From Pseudoalteromonas flavipulchra NCIMB 2033 = ATCC BAA-314 (GTDB lineage: Bacteria; Pseudomonadota; Gammaproteobacteria; Enterobacterales; Alteromonadaceae): DNA of 64,000 bases. The stretch covers positions 1 to 64,000 of the forward strand of contig JWIH01000010.1 in assembly GCA_000814665.1 (NCBI GenBank), read 5' to 3'. Position numbers and translations under genes: made by a program. A model generated the notes under the pieces. It had not been told where the DNA came from. It worked only from the letters and a program-made list of their open reading frames with translations, and did not search any database. Each line of letters opens with the position of its first letter. The stretch's first letter is position 1. Positions 37,685 to 47,301 of the stretch are shown piece by piece.

Positions 37685-38413
37685 ATGTTGCAAACGTTGT
37701 ATATCACAGGTGCAGGGGTGAGTGCCGAAAGTGGTATTCCAACTTTTCGGGGAGAGGATGGCTTTTGGACGATAGGTTCGGCTAATTACACTCCTCAAGA
37801 AATGGCAACGCGCGCAATGTATAAATCGCAACCGGCAGAATTCTTAAAATGGTATTACCATCGTTTTGTGACTTATCGTAATCACGGCCCCAATCAAGTT
37901 CATCAATGGCTTAGTGATAAAAATGTGATCACGCAAAATATTGACGGTTTAGATGGTAAAGCGGGTAATAACCACTTTATTGCGATCCATGGACGTGTTG
38001 ATCAGGTAACACCCTTTCATACCCAAGGTGAGCCCACGGAGTGCTTTACTGCCCCTTGGGATGAGGTAGATGAAAGTCGATTAGCTGAGTCGTTGTTAGC
38101 ACTTTTCAAGATTGCTCGACGAGGGCCTGAAAAAGGCGTGTCACTTAAGCCATATGTATTGTTATTCGACGAATACTACACCGATCTGTATCGTATTAGC
38201 GAAGCACAGTCACGAATGTATGCCGCGGATCGAATAGTTTTTATGGGCACTTCCTTTAGTGTCAATATCACTCAAATGGCCTTGGAAATAGCAAGGCACA
38301 AAGCAATTCCGATAGAAGTGGTTGACCCAAACCCTGCGCACTTACTTTACGAACAAGTCACCTATCACCGCATGACGGCAAGAGAATATATCGCCAGTTT
38401 GCCAACCTCTTAA
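37685..38413 (+). CDS. Sir2-family NAD-dependent deacylase lacking zinc cysteines
   Basis: A 242-residue sirtuin. The Rossmann NAD site GAGVSAESGIPTFRG (9-23), the TQNIDGL motif (83-89) and the catalytic His102 in AIHGR are all kept, as is the LKPYVLLFDEYY segment that follows the zinc module in canonical members and the GTSF loop. Between them the four zinc-ribbon Cys are absent; only one Cys (120) is present in that region. The His of the usual NIDxLH is Asp here. It may be a zinc-independent deacylase or ADP-ribosyltransferase, or have another NAD-dependent role. Probably co-transcribed with the upstream ToxR-like gene. Confidence 0.8.
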   Translation: MLQTLYITGAGVSAESGIPTFRGEDGFWTIGSANYTPQEMATRAMYKSQPAEFLKWYYHRFVTYRNHGPNQVHQWLSDKNVITQNIDGLDGKAGNNHFIAIHGRVDQVTPFHTQGEPTECFTAPWDEVDESRLAESLLALFKIARRGPEKGVSLKPYVLLFDEYYTDLYRISEAQSRMYAADRIVFMGTSFSVNITQMALEIARHKAIPIEVVDPNPAHLLYEQVTYHRMTAREYIASLPTS

Positions 38414-38431
38414 TTTAAAGCCTGAGGAAAG

Positions 38432-39091
38432 TTAGCCTGCATTGCTTTGATAGTAAGTGGCTAGCAGAAATTGTTTATATTCACTGAGCCGGTGTTGTTG
38501 TAGGAGGTGTGATTCAATCACTTTGGCGTTGTGGCTTTCCACTGCGCTTGTATGTCGCCTTTCGATTTCCATCAAGCCAAGTAAAGCGCTTAATTCTTGA
38601 ATACTCAGTGGCGCAGTATGGCTATTAAAAGCTAAGTAGCATTCTAGAGGTGTTAACTTTTTTGCGTTTCTTTGACTCAGTGCATTTTGAAGTAGCTCTT
38701 TGCTTTCAAAGTGCAATAAGGTTCTAAGATAATTTAGACCGTTATCTTTCGCGGGCATTTGCGATAAAAGAATATGTAGTATGTTATTTCCTTGCGGGTT
38801 AAGGTTATTGATTTGCTCAGCTTGGATCAAAGGTGTGGAGAAAAAGGCAAACTTCTCTAAAGAGTTAATCGCAGCTATCATCGCTTCTGGAAAGCATGCT
38901 GCTTGTAAGCAAATACTCGCTATATCTTGATAGTGGCCATAGAGTGCAGTGTTACCCTGCGCACTTTGAAAAAGAAACTTGAGGACTTCAATCTGCTCGT
39001 CTTTGGGAGCGTGTGCGTACACGGTTTTTATTTTTTCTATATCCGCGCTTTTTAACGCTAGCAAAAACTGAGTTAGACTATTATTCGACAT
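38432..39091 (-). CDS. Unknown helical protein, ankyrin-like in places
   Basis: About 219 residues, cytoplasmic, rich in Leu, Ala, Gln and Asn, and predicted all-helical. The segment NNLNPQGNNILHILLSQMP followed by LLHFESKELLQNAL has the look of an ankyrin-type repeat (N...GN..LH.L), but only one unit is clear. No catalytic motif, signal or membrane segment was seen. The start at 39091 is an ATG with a poor ribosome binding site; a GTG four codons upstream is possible. It is convergent with the sirtuin gene and divergent from the TPR kinase. Confidence 0.5.
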   Translation of the reverse strand: MSNNSLTQFLLALKSADIEKIKTVYAHAPKDEQIEVLKFLFQSAQGNTALYGHYQDIASICLQAACFPEAMIAAINSLEKFAFFSTPLIQAEQINNLNPQGNNILHILLSQMPAKDNGLNYLRTLLHFESKELLQNALSQRNAKKLTPLECYLAFNSHTAPLSIQELSALLGLMEIERRHTSAVESHNAKVIESHLLQQHRLSEYKQFLLATYYQSNAG

Positions 39092-39192
39092 ACATAGAAC
39101 CACAATTTATTATTTAATGCTCATGCAATATGATAGCCTATTCGCCTGCTGTTTTGCTCAATTTATAACGATAATAACAAAGAGACGATTAC

Positions 39193-41349
39193 GTGTTGCA
39201 CTTTAAGATAATACTGCTTACTTGTTGCCTACTATTAAGCCCGCTAGTTTATGCCAATGAGCGTTTATACGATGCTTTTATTAAAGAAATTCAGCAACAA
39301 GAAACACGCGATAGCGCACTTCAAAAAGTCGACCAAGTATTAGAGTCGGGCTTAACGCCGGAAGAAATTGCAGACGTTCACCATAAGACCACGGTTGCAT
39401 TAAAAAACGGTTTCCAGCTCGAAGAGGCATATAAATGGGCGGAGCGCTTTAAACAGGTATTGCTCTCGCATCATTTACCCGAATATGAAGCTAAATACTC
39501 TTTAACGTATGGTGACCTCATGCTCAAAGAGGGGAGATTTAGCGACGCGATTAGTTATTTAAACCTAGCCGTATCTCAGCTATCTGCGCTTGATATGCAT
39601 CGATTGTTAAGCCACGCCTATCGCTTTCGGGCTGCTGCTTACAAAAGCAATGGCAGTTATAAAGACTCGATAGAGAGTTATGAACTCTCAATTGAAGTGG
39701 CAAAGAAGTATGAACTCCCAGATTTGCAAGTGTCTGCGATCACTCAGTTAGCAGATGTTTACTCGGATCTTTCATTACCGGACAAGGCACTTGAATTACT
39801 GCAGCAATCGATAGCTGTACTAAAAAGCCAAAAACAGGAAAATACGGTTTTACTTGGACAAGTTTACTATAACCTAGGTGGTGCACATCAAGTGATTGGC
39901 GACCATGAAAAGTCGCTTGAAGCCTATCAAACCGCATATGACTATGACATTAAAGCGGGCAATATCGTTTATTCAGCTTACACGTTGATCCGCATTGGTC
40001 GTGAACAAATGAAACTCAGCCAATATGACAATGCACAAGCGTCATTTGAAAAAGCATTTACGATTTTTGAGGAGAATGAGCACACCAGAAATCAGGGCTG
40101 GGCGCTGAGCAATTTGGCTGAAGTTAAATTAAAAGCAAATGAAAAAGCTAAGGCTAAAGAGTATGTTGAACAGGCGTTAGAGTTAATTGATCCGGTACAA
40201 AGTAAAGTGCTTTATCAAGAGACGATGACTACCTATGCGCAAATTGTTTTACCTGAACGAGCTGATTTTTTTATTCAAAGTATGGAGCAAATTATTGCTC
40301 AAGATGAGGTTTATCTTGGCCTCAAGGAAACCGCATTACGAGTGTTAAAGGACGCCTATAGCGCGAAAGGTGACTTTGAGTCTGCGCTTAATTATCACTT
40401 GCAATATGCGGAATCTAAGGTTTCTCAGCTTGAAAAAGAAGCCAGTCAAAAAGCCTTGGCTTATCAGATGGATACCGAGTACCAGAAAAATCAATATGAG
40501 CTACAAAGTCTAAAAACACAGCGTGATGTAGAACTGGCTGAACAGCGCGTAGAACAAATAGTAACGGCAGCAGTGGTGGGAGTTTTGGTCGTTCTACTGA
40601 GCGCGTTCTTATTACTTGCGAGAAACAAACGTCGGGCACTTGAACTCGAGAAGCAGCTTCTCAACAAAACTTTGGATTTAAAGCAGCAACTACTTGCAGA
40701 TATTTCTCATGAATTAAGAACACCGCTTACCGTACTTAAGCTGCATATTGAATCTCTGGAACATAATTTGGTGGAAAATCCAAAGCAGAGCTACAAAGTG
40801 CTTAACCGCCGTCTCGATACTCTTAACACATTAATAAAAGATATCTATGAACTCGCGCAGGCAGATACTGGCAGCCTTAACTTGGCGTTAGAGCGTGTCA
40901 ATGCCAAACAAGCGTTTATTGGTCTTGTTGAAGATATTGATGACTTTGTAACGGATGAAGGGCTTGAATTTAATGCCAATATAGAATTACCAGATGAACT
41001 GGAAATCGATATTGATGTAACTAGATTTGCTCAGGTATTCAATAATTTGGCTCGTAATAGTGTGAATTATACCGACAAGCCAGGAGAAGTCTGCGTGGAT
41101 ATTAGCTACCAAAGCCAGCAAATCCAATGTGTTATTGAAGATTCAAGCCCAGGTGTGGGCGATGAAGCTTTAGGGAGATTGTTTGAACGTTTGTTCCGCT
41201 GTGATAAATCACGTAGCCGAGATCTTGGAGGCTCCGGCTTAGGTTTATCTATTTGTCAAAAACTGATTGAATTGCACGGTGGCAGCATTGCCGTCGCGCA
41301 TAGCGAATTAGGTGGGTTGAAAGTGAGTGTTATTATACCTTGTGAGTAA
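39193..41349 (+). CDS. TPR-containing sensor histidine kinase
   Basis: A 718-residue membrane kinase. A signal-like N-terminus (MLHFKIILLTCCLLLSPLVYA) is followed by a periplasmic region of ~420 residues with about six TPRs (for example LLGQVYYNLGGAHQVIGD), a coiled coil, one membrane helix (~457-476), and a HisKA domain with the phospho-acceptor His506 in DISHELRTP. The HATPase part has FNNLARNSVNY (N box), DSSPGVGD and GGSGLGLS (G boxes). The start is GTG. No response regulator is adjacent, so its partner is elsewhere. Kinases of this plan in marine gammaproteobacteria often lack a paired regulator. Confidence 0.85.
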   Translation: MLHFKIILLTCCLLLSPLVYANERLYDAFIKEIQQQETRDSALQKVDQVLESGLTPEEIADVHHKTTVALKNGFQLEEAYKWAERFKQVLLSHHLPEYEAKYSLTYGDLMLKEGRFSDAISYLNLAVSQLSALDMHRLLSHAYRFRAAAYKSNGSYKDSIESYELSIEVAKKYELPDLQVSAITQLADVYSDLSLPDKALELLQQSIAVLKSQKQENTVLLGQVYYNLGGAHQVIGDHEKSLEAYQTAYDYDIKAGNIVYSAYTLIRIGREQMKLSQYDNAQASFEKAFTIFEENEHTRNQGWALSNLAEVKLKANEKAKAKEYVEQALELIDPVQSKVLYQETMTTYAQIVLPERADFFIQSMEQIIAQDEVYLGLKETALRVLKDAYSAKGDFESALNYHLQYAESKVSQLEKEASQKALAYQMDTEYQKNQYELQSLKTQRDVELAEQRVEQIVTAAVVGVLVVLLSAFLLLARNKRRALELEKQLLNKTLDLKQQLLADISHELRTPLTVLKLHIESLEHNLVENPKQSYKVLNRRLDTLNTLIKDIYELAQADTGSLNLALERVNAKQAFIGLVEDIDDFVTDEGLEFNANIELPDELEIDIDVTRFAQVFNNLARNSVNYTDKPGEVCVDISYQSQQIQCVIEDSSPGVGDEALGRLFERLFRCDKSRSRDLGGSGLGLSICQKLIELHGGSIAVAHSELGGLKVSVIIPCE

Positions 41350-41360
41350 TAGCACAAACC

Positions 41361-41616
41361 TGTTTTTACATCGCGATAGGGCACAAAAGATCGCCGCGTA
41401 GAGCGGCTCCTACCAGAGGTTACTTATTGCATGTAGGAGCGATTTTACATCGCGATATGATATTAGATATCGCCGTGTAAAGCGGCTCCTACCAAAGGTT
41501 ATTTATTGTATGTAGGTACGATTTCACATCGCGATATGGCACAAAAGCTCGCCGCGTAAAGCGGCTCCCACCAGAGGTTATATATTACGTGTAGGAGCGA
41601 TTTTACATCGCGAAAG
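41361..41616. repeat. REP-like tandem array with 79-bp period
   Basis: ACATCGCGA recurs at exactly 79-base steps (CATCGCG at 41369, 41448, 41527 and 41606). Each unit has GTAGGAGCGATTTTACATCGCGA facing TCGCCGCGTAAAGCGGCTCC(T/C)AC, i.e. two REP elements in inverted order, as in BIMEs. The array fills the gap between two convergent genes. Units differ by a few bases. Confidence 0.85.
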
Positions 41617-41630
41617 GTACAACACCGCAA

Positions 41631-43208
41631 CTACAAAAAGTTGCGTTCAAATCGCTTAAGCACTATAGGCTTTACCTTTGCAGCGGTGAGTATCAGCAAA
41701 ATAAAAGCGACAATAAACCAGATGGGGCGATTACCATGCTCTGCATACCAGCTCACTCCACTAATTAGTTTTACATCACTTTTCAGTATATTGGCTTCGA
41801 ATTGTGGAATGGCATGCTGAACTTTGCTAAGCGGATCGTAAACACCAGTAATACCATTATTCGTTACTCGAATTAATGGGCGCTGTAATTCTAAGGCACG
41901 CATGCGAGCGATCTGCATATGCTGGTGCGGGCCGTGGGAATCTCCAAACCAAGCGTCGTTGCTCACAGTAAAAAGAATATCTGACTCAGAGGTAAAGTTA
42001 CCTCTGACAAGCTCGCTAAACGCGATTTCGTAGCAAATAGCGGGTAACACATGCAAACCGTTCGCAAGTAGGTTTGGTTGTACCGCATCACCTCGAGTAA
42101 ATGACGACATCGCTAAGTTAAAAAGAGGGGCTATAGGACGCAATAGGTCTTCGAACGGTACAAACTCACCAATAGGTAACAATTGGTGCTTCTGGTAGCG
42201 GTTTTTGTGCAGGTAGTGATATTGCCCTTCGCTGTCTTCTTTTTCCTTTTTACCAAGCGTGATCAGCGTGTTGTACGCGGTTCTGGTATCAAACTGATAA
42301 TCGGGAATGCCCGTTATCAGCGCCGTGCCATTAAACGCGGCGGCTTTGTCCAGCCCTTCTAAAAATGGGTAGGCGATATCTTCAAATTCAGGAATAGCGG
42401 CTTCCGGCCACACCACTAAATCAACGCCTTGCCAGTTAGGTCTGGTCATATCTCGATATTTAGACATGGTAGGCCAAAACTGCTCGGGCTCCCAGCGCAG
42501 ACTCTGCTTGATATTACCTTGTATAAGCAAGGTGGTAATTTCATCACCCGAGTATTTCAGTGGGCCTTGAATGATTGGCACACTGTATAGACCGGCAATG
42601 CCGGCAAAGCTGACTATGGTGAGATAAATCGCACGTTGTTTAAGTAGATAGTAAAGGCTTGTTATCGCTAGAATAACTAGCAACGTTAAGCCAAATTCAC
42701 CGATCCAAGGGGCTAAACTACTCAGAGGCGAGTCAGTTAACGTGTAACCAAAGCTAAGCCAAGGGAAGCCCGTGAGCATATGGCCTCGCAGCCACTCGGT
42801 AATGGCAAACCCCGCAACAAGTGCCAGCACCCGTTGCCACGGTGTGCGAGTAAAGTAGCTGGCAAAAGCAAATGCCAATGTCGGGTAGATGGCAAGGTAA
42901 GCACATAGTAATGCCATCAGCAGCACCGAGACAGGTAAGGGCAAACCACCAAATTCAGCGATAGAGACATGCACCCAGCTTATGCCAAGGGCAAACCAGC
43001 CAAAGCCAAATAAAAAGCCATATTTAGCCGCGAGCTTTGGACTAGGTTTATCGGTAAGCCAAGTCGCTATAATCAAGCTGACAAACGCGATAGGCCAAAA
43101 ACCAAAAGGGGAATAAGCAAAAGTAAGCGCACAGCCAGAAATGAGTGCCAGCCATGCAAACTTATCTTTTGCGAGGTTACTCAGGTTAGATACTAGAGTC
43201 TTCAACAT
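41631..43208 (-). CDS. lnt: Apolipoprotein N-acyltransferase
   Basis: Inner-membrane enzyme of about 525 residues that adds the third acyl chain to the N-terminal Cys of lipoproteins before their sorting by Lol. About six N-terminal membrane helices (AWLALISGCALTFAYSPFGF is typical) precede a periplasmic nitrilase domain with catalytic Glu in VVWPEAAIPEF, Lys in the KHQLLPIGEFVP region and Cys in PAICYE, then a C-terminal helix. The ATG at 43208 is taken as start, overlapping corC by 23 bases; a GTG six codons earlier is the alternative. Last gene of the miaB-phoH-ybeY-corC-lnt run, the same order as E. coli. Confidence 0.95.
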   Translation of the reverse strand: MLKTLVSNLSNLAKDKFAWLALISGCALTFAYSPFGFWPIAFVSLIIATWLTDKPSPKLAAKYGFLFGFGWFALGISWVHVSIAEFGGLPLPVSVLLMALLCAYLAIYPTLAFAFASYFTRTPWQRVLALVAGFAITEWLRGHMLTGFPWLSFGYTLTDSPLSSLAPWIGEFGLTLLVILAITSLYYLLKQRAIYLTIVSFAGIAGLYSVPIIQGPLKYSGDEITTLLIQGNIKQSLRWEPEQFWPTMSKYRDMTRPNWQGVDLVVWPEAAIPEFEDIAYPFLEGLDKAAAFNGTALITGIPDYQFDTRTAYNTLITLGKKEKEDSEGQYHYLHKNRYQKHQLLPIGEFVPFEDLLRPIAPLFNLAMSSFTRGDAVQPNLLANGLHVLPAICYEIAFSELVRGNFTSESDILFTVSNDAWFGDSHGPHQHMQIARMRALELQRPLIRVTNNGITGVYDPLSKVQHAIPQFEANILKSDVKLISGVSWYAEHGNRPIWFIVAFILLILTAAKVKPIVLKRFERNFL

Positions 43209-44064
43209 GTTCAGATTTAGGTACACTTACTTGAATTTGTAAGATCCTCCGGTTATCGGAGTTAGTTACCTTAAACTGAAGGGGATCTATGTCTATAGTT
43301 TCACCACGGCTTGGCATATGGCCAAATGCATGAAGAATAATACCGCCAATGGTATCTGCTTCTTGGGTGTCGTAGTTGGTTTTGAAAAATTCGTTGAATT
43401 CATCCAAGGGCGTGAGTGCTTGTACGGTATAAACATGTTTAGACAACTGACGAATATCTTGTTGCTCTTCGTCGTCATCATGTTCATCTTCGATTTCACC
43501 AACAATGGTTTCGAGAATATCTTCGATAGTAACCAGTCCAGATACACCGCCGTATTCATCAATCACGATAGCCATATGGTAACGTTTTTGACGGAATTCG
43601 TTGAGCAGGGTATCGACACGCTTACTTTCAGGCACGACCACAGCGGGACGAAGATATTCGCGGATACTTGGCAAATCGCTCTCTTCGCGCAAAATCAAAG
43701 GTAAGAGATCTTTGGCAAGTAAGATGCCTTCTACGTGGTCTTTGTCTTCACAAATCACAGGAAAACGCGAGTGTGAAGATTCTACCATCATAGGGAGTTG
43801 AGCACTGAGCGGCTCATCTACATCAAGTGTAATCATTTGCGAACGTGGGATCATGATGTCACGTACTTTCAGCTCTGAAACGCTGAGTACACCTTCCATC
43901 ATATCTTTGGTTTCTGGGTCAATCAGCTGGCGCTCTTGCGCATCAGCGATGACTTCAGCCAGTTCTTCTTTATTTTGGGGTTCCCCTTGCAGCATCTGTG
44001 TGATGCGTCCCAGCCAGGTCTTGCTAGAAGAACCCTGACTACTTTGCGAGTTATCGTCGCTCAT
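43186..44064 (-). CDS. corC: CorC/YbeX-type CBS-domain protein (magnesium/cobalt efflux-related)
   Basis: A 292-residue cytoplasmic protein with two CBS domains (from about residue 65, VRDIMIPRSQMITLD, to 200) that bind adenine nucleotides, and a C-terminal CorC/HlyC transporter-associated domain (YTVQALTPLDEFNEFF ... ADTIGGIILHAFGHMP). In enterobacteria YbeX/CorC is linked to Mg2+/Co2+ efflux and to ribosome metabolism together with YbeY and YbeZ. An acidic stretch (EIEDEHDDDEEQQD) lies between the domains. Twenty-two bases after ybeY and overlapping lnt. Confidence 0.93.
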   Translation of the reverse strand: MSDDNSQSSQGSSSKTWLGRITQMLQGEPQNKEELAEVIADAQERQLIDPETKDMMEGVLSVSELKVRDIMIPRSQMITLDVDEPLSAQLPMMVESSHSRFPVICEDKDHVEGILLAKDLLPLILREESDLPSIREYLRPAVVVPESKRVDTLLNEFRQKRYHMAIVIDEYGGVSGLVTIEDILETIVGEIEDEHDDDEEQQDIRQLSKHVYTVQALTPLDEFNEFFKTNYDTQEADTIGGIILHAFGHMPSRGETIDIDPLQFKVTNSDNRRILQIQVSVPKSEHVEDSSI

Positions 44065-44086
44065 TAGTTGTGTCTGCTCCGTTAAT

Positions 44087-44545
44087 TTAACAATCGTCTC
44101 TGTAAGGATCTGCGATATTCAAAGAAGCGAGAATTTGCTTCTCTATTGTTTCCATTTCTACCGCGTCTTGTTCATTTATATGGTCAAATCCAAGTAAATG
44201 CAAGCAACCATGGATAACCATATGGGCGAAGTGGTCATGAAAGGTCTTTTCTTGCTCTACGGATTCTTGGTATACCACTTGGGGACAGATAATTAAATCA
44301 CCAATAAGTGGCAACTCAATCCCCGGTGGCGCATCAAATGGGAAAGACAACACGTTGGTTGGCTTGTCTTTGCCCCTGTACTGGCTATTGAGCTCTTGGC
44401 TTTCGTGCTCGTCAGCGATGCGAATCGTTAATTCCGCTTCTTCGCGAAATTGCGTTAATGCATGTTCTGCCCATAATTGAAATTGTGCTTCGGATGGCAA
44501 GTTTTCAAACTCACAAGCCAATTGCAAATCTAGCATTAAGTCCAT
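44087..44545 (-). CDS. ybeY: Endoribonuclease YbeY, rRNA maturation
   Basis: A 152-residue single-strand-specific metal-dependent RNase involved in 16S rRNA 3'-end maturation and ribosome quality control. The zinc motif H-x3-H-x5-H is intact in [11 protein letters not shown] (His112, 116, 122), and the conserved [10 protein letters not shown] and GDLIICP strands are seen. It lies between phoH and corC, three bases after phoH. Confidence 0.96.
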   Translation of the reverse strand: MDLMLDLQLACEFENLPSEAQFQLWAEHALTQFREEAELTIRIADEHESQELNSQYRGKDKPTNVLSFPFDAPPGIELPLIGDLIICPQVVYQESVEQEKTFHDHFAHMVIHGCLHLLGFDHINEQDAVEMETIEKQILASLNIADPYRDDC

Positions 44546-44548
44546 GGT

Positions 44549-45583
44549 TTATTCCTCAGAAGGTTGCTGTTTCGCCTGATGCTTTTCAGCTTTAGCGAGA
44601 CGCTCTTGTTCTTCTTTCTTCTCGTATGCTTCGACGATACGAGCAACCACAGGGTGTCTAACTACATCGTGAGATTTAAAGAAGTTAAATGAAATTTCTT
44701 CTACATCATTGAGCACTTCTATCGCATGACGAAGCCCAGAGCGCGCACCACGAGGTAAATCGATCTGCGTGATATCGCCGGTGATCACCGCTTTTGAATT
44801 AAAGCCAATCCGCGTTAGAAACATCTTCATTTGTTCAGTCGTGGTATTTTGGCTTTCGTCCAAGATAATAAACGCGTCATTGAGTGTTCGACCGCGCATA
44901 TACGCCAAAGGTGCAACTTCGATGACATTTTTTTCGATTAAGCGCTCAACTTTTTCAAAACCAAGCATCTCGAATAGGGCGTCATAAAGTGGACGAAGGT
45001 AAGGGTCGATTTTTTGTGTTAAATCACCCGGCAAGAAGCCCAGCTTTTCACCAGCTTCAACCGCTGGACGAGTGAGGAGGATGCGACGTATTTCTTGACG
45101 TTCTAGCGCATCAACCGCTGCTGCAACAGCGAGATAGGTTTTACCTGTACCCGCAGGACCAACACCAAAGGTAATATCGTGAGTTAAGATATTAGCGACA
45201 TATTGGCTCTGATTTGGGTTACGAGGCTTAACCACACCGCGACGAGTCTTAATATAGACTTCTTTGTCCCACACGGTTGGGGCGTCTTGTTCAAGTACGT
45301 TCGCTTCTGTGATGGCCAGATGAACCTGATCCGGTTCGATTTCTGTCATTTTTCCTTTCACAGGCTGAGTATCAACATATAGAGACTTTAGAATATCCAC
45401 AGTTGCTTTTGCCGTTACCGCTTGTCCGGTCACTTTAAACCAATTGTCACGGTGTGCGATTTCAACTCCAAGGCGACGTTCTATTTGTTTTAGATTTTCG
45501 TCGAACGGACCACAAAGTGAAGAAAGGCGGTGGTTATCTGCGGGTTCTAAGTAAATTTCTATATTCTTTATCTGATTACTCAA
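44549..45583 (-). CDS. ybeZ: PhoH-like ATPase (YbeZ)
   Basis: A 344-residue cytoplasmic P-loop NTPase of the PhoH family. Walker A is GPAGTGKT (142-149) and Walker B is AFIILDESQN; ITGDITQIDLPRG carries the sensor region. An N-terminal KH-like part (residues ~1-70) may bind RNA. YbeZ physically and functionally pairs with YbeY in rRNA processing. A basic Lys/Gln C-terminal tail is present. A terminator-like hairpin lies between miaB and this gene, so it may have its own promoter. Confidence 0.94.
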   Translation of the reverse strand: MSNQIKNIEIYLEPADNHRLSSLCGPFDENLKQIERRLGVEIAHRDNWFKVTGQAVTAKATVDILKSLYVDTQPVKGKMTEIEPDQVHLAITEANVLEQDAPTVWDKEVYIKTRRGVVKPRNPNQSQYVANILTHDITFGVGPAGTGKTYLAVAAAVDALERQEIRRILLTRPAVEAGEKLGFLPGDLTQKIDPYLRPLYDALFEMLGFEKVERLIEKNVIEVAPLAYMRGRTLNDAFIILDESQNTTTEQMKMFLTRIGFNSKAVITGDITQIDLPRGARSGLRHAIEVLNDVEEISFNFFKSHDVVRHPVVARIVEAYEKKEEQERLAKAEKHQAKQQPSEE

Positions 45584-45594
45584 AATGTCTTCCT

Positions 45595-45623
45595 ATAAAA
45601 ATGACGCTAGCCGAAGCTAGCGC
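45595..45623 (-). terminator. Terminator or attenuator between miaB and ybeZ
   Basis: CGCTAGC/GCTAGCG stem with a TTCG tetraloop on the minus strand, followed by ATTTTTAT. It lies 12 bases before the ybeZ start, so it must cut the miaB transcript or attenuate read-through. Confidence 0.75.
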
Positions 45624-45637
45624 ACAATTTAAAAATG

Positions 45638-47071
45638 CTAGGGGGTAAAAGTACCAACACCTAATTCATTAATTTCAGGTTCTTGTGGTGCTTTATTTAA
45701 GATATCCGACGGTTTTACGTCACGACGTAAATCCATTTCTGCTTCAGTACGGATAAGTTCACCACGTAACGAGTTCGGTAACGCCTCAGTAATACGTACA
45801 TCGACGAATTGGCCGATCACTGAGTGTGGACCTTCAAAGTTTACAACGCGGTTATTTTCGGTTCTACCACGCAGTTCCATTGGGTTTTTCTTCGATGGTC
45901 CCTCAACCAAAATACGCTGCTCGGTATCGTGCATCTTGCGGCTGATATCCTGCGCCATTTGGTTGATACGGTTCTGTAGAAGATACAGGCGTTCTTTCTT
46001 TTCTGATTCTGCAACATCATCAGGTAAGTCGGCTGCTGGTGTGCCAGGTCGCGCCGAGTAGATGAAACTAAAGCTCATATCAAAGCCGATATCATTAATC
46101 AGGTTCATCGTTGCTTCAAAGTCTGCGTTCGATTCGCCTGGGAAACCAATGATGAAATCTGAAGACATGCTTAGGTTCGGACGGATCTTACGTAGCTTGC
46201 GGATCGTTGATTTGTACTCAAGCGCAGTATGACCGCGTTTCATCAGGTTTAGAATACGGTCTGAACCACTTTGTACCGGTAGGTGTAAATGGTCAACAAG
46301 CTCTGGCACATCCGCATAGGCTTCAATGATATCTGGTGTAAATTCAACCGGGTGAGATGTTGTATAACGAATACGGTCAATACCGTCAATTGCTGCAACG
46401 TAGCGAATTAAGTCAGAGAAGTAACAAATTTCACCATCGTGCATTTCACCACGGTAAGCATTTACGTTCTGACCGAGTAAGTTCACTTCACGTACCCCTT
46501 GCTCCGCAAGCTGAGCAACTTCAAGGATCACATCATCTAAAGGACGGCTTACTTCTTCGCCACGCGTGTATGGTACAACACAGAAAGTACAGTACTTAGA
46601 GCAACCTTCCATAATTGAAACAAATGCACTCGGGCCTTCAGCCTTTGGTTCAGGGAGACGGTCAAATTTTTCAATTTCAGGGAATGAAATATCAACGACA
46701 GCACCTTCTTTGCTTTGCACCTGCTTGATCATCTCTGGTAGGCGGTGCAATGTTTGTGGGCCAAACACGATATCAACAAATGGAGCGCGCTGACGAATGG
46801 TGTCGCCTTCTTGTGATGCTACGCAGCCACCAACACCGATAACAAGATCAGGGTTTGTGTCTTTTAGTAGTTTCCAACGACCAAGTTGGTGGAATACTTT
46901 TTCCTGTGCCTTCTCACGAATCGAGCAAGTATTGAGTAGGATCACATCAGCTTGCTCAGCTTCTTCTGTAAGCTGATAGCCATTTGTTGAATCCAAAAGA
47001 TCCGCCATTTTCTGGGAGTCATACTCGTTCATCTGACAACCCCAGGTTTTAATATGCAGTTTTTTACTCAT
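45638..47071 (-). CDS. miaB: tRNA-2-methylthio-N6-dimethylallyladenosine synthase
   Basis: A 477-residue radical-SAM methylthiotransferase that converts i6A37 to ms2i6A37 in tRNAs reading UNN codons. The N-terminal UPF0004 domain has Cys12, Cys49 and Cys83 for the second cluster, the radical-SAM motif is Cys157-x3-Cys161-x2-Cys164 (CSKYCTFC), and a C-terminal TRAM domain holds [20 protein letters not shown]. The [19 protein letters not shown] start is canonical. Divergent from ubiF, as in enterobacteria. Confidence 0.97.
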   Translation of the reverse strand: MSKKLHIKTWGCQMNEYDSQKMADLLDSTNGYQLTEEAEQADVILLNTCSIREKAQEKVFHQLGRWKLLKDTNPDLVIGVGGCVASQEGDTIRQRAPFVDIVFGPQTLHRLPEMIKQVQSKEGAVVDISFPEIEKFDRLPEPKAEGPSAFVSIMEGCSKYCTFCVVPYTRGEEVSRPLDDVILEVAQLAEQGVREVNLLGQNVNAYRGEMHDGEICYFSDLIRYVAAIDGIDRIRYTTSHPVEFTPDIIEAYADVPELVDHLHLPVQSGSDRILNLMKRGHTALEYKSTIRKLRKIRPNLSMSSDFIIGFPGESNADFEATMNLINDIGFDMSFSFIYSARPGTPAADLPDDVAESEKKERLYLLQNRINQMAQDISRKMHDTEQRILVEGPSKKNPMELRGRTENNRVVNFEGPHSVIGQFVDVRITEALPNSLRGELIRTEAEMDLRRDVKPSDILNKAPQEPEINELGVGTFTP

Positions 47072-47301
47072 TTAAATATTGCCTCGTTTACAACTCGGTG
47101 TTTAGCACTACGCGTTTCTCGTGCAGGCGATGCTGAATTGATATCATTATGCCTAAAGGACGCGTATTTTATATGACCTATCTTGTCTAGCCAAGTATAG
47201 ATTTTAACTTTCAAAATGTGGATCAATACAGGGTGTTTTAAGCAAACATCTGTTTTTATATGCGTTACAATGCGCAAAGACTCAATTAAGTGGAATAAGG
47301 C

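Noticed and set aside
41361..41616. Evenly spaced repeats considered as a CRISPR array.
   Set aside because: The 'spacers' are themselves conserved between units and each unit contains inverted REP halves; no cas genes are present.
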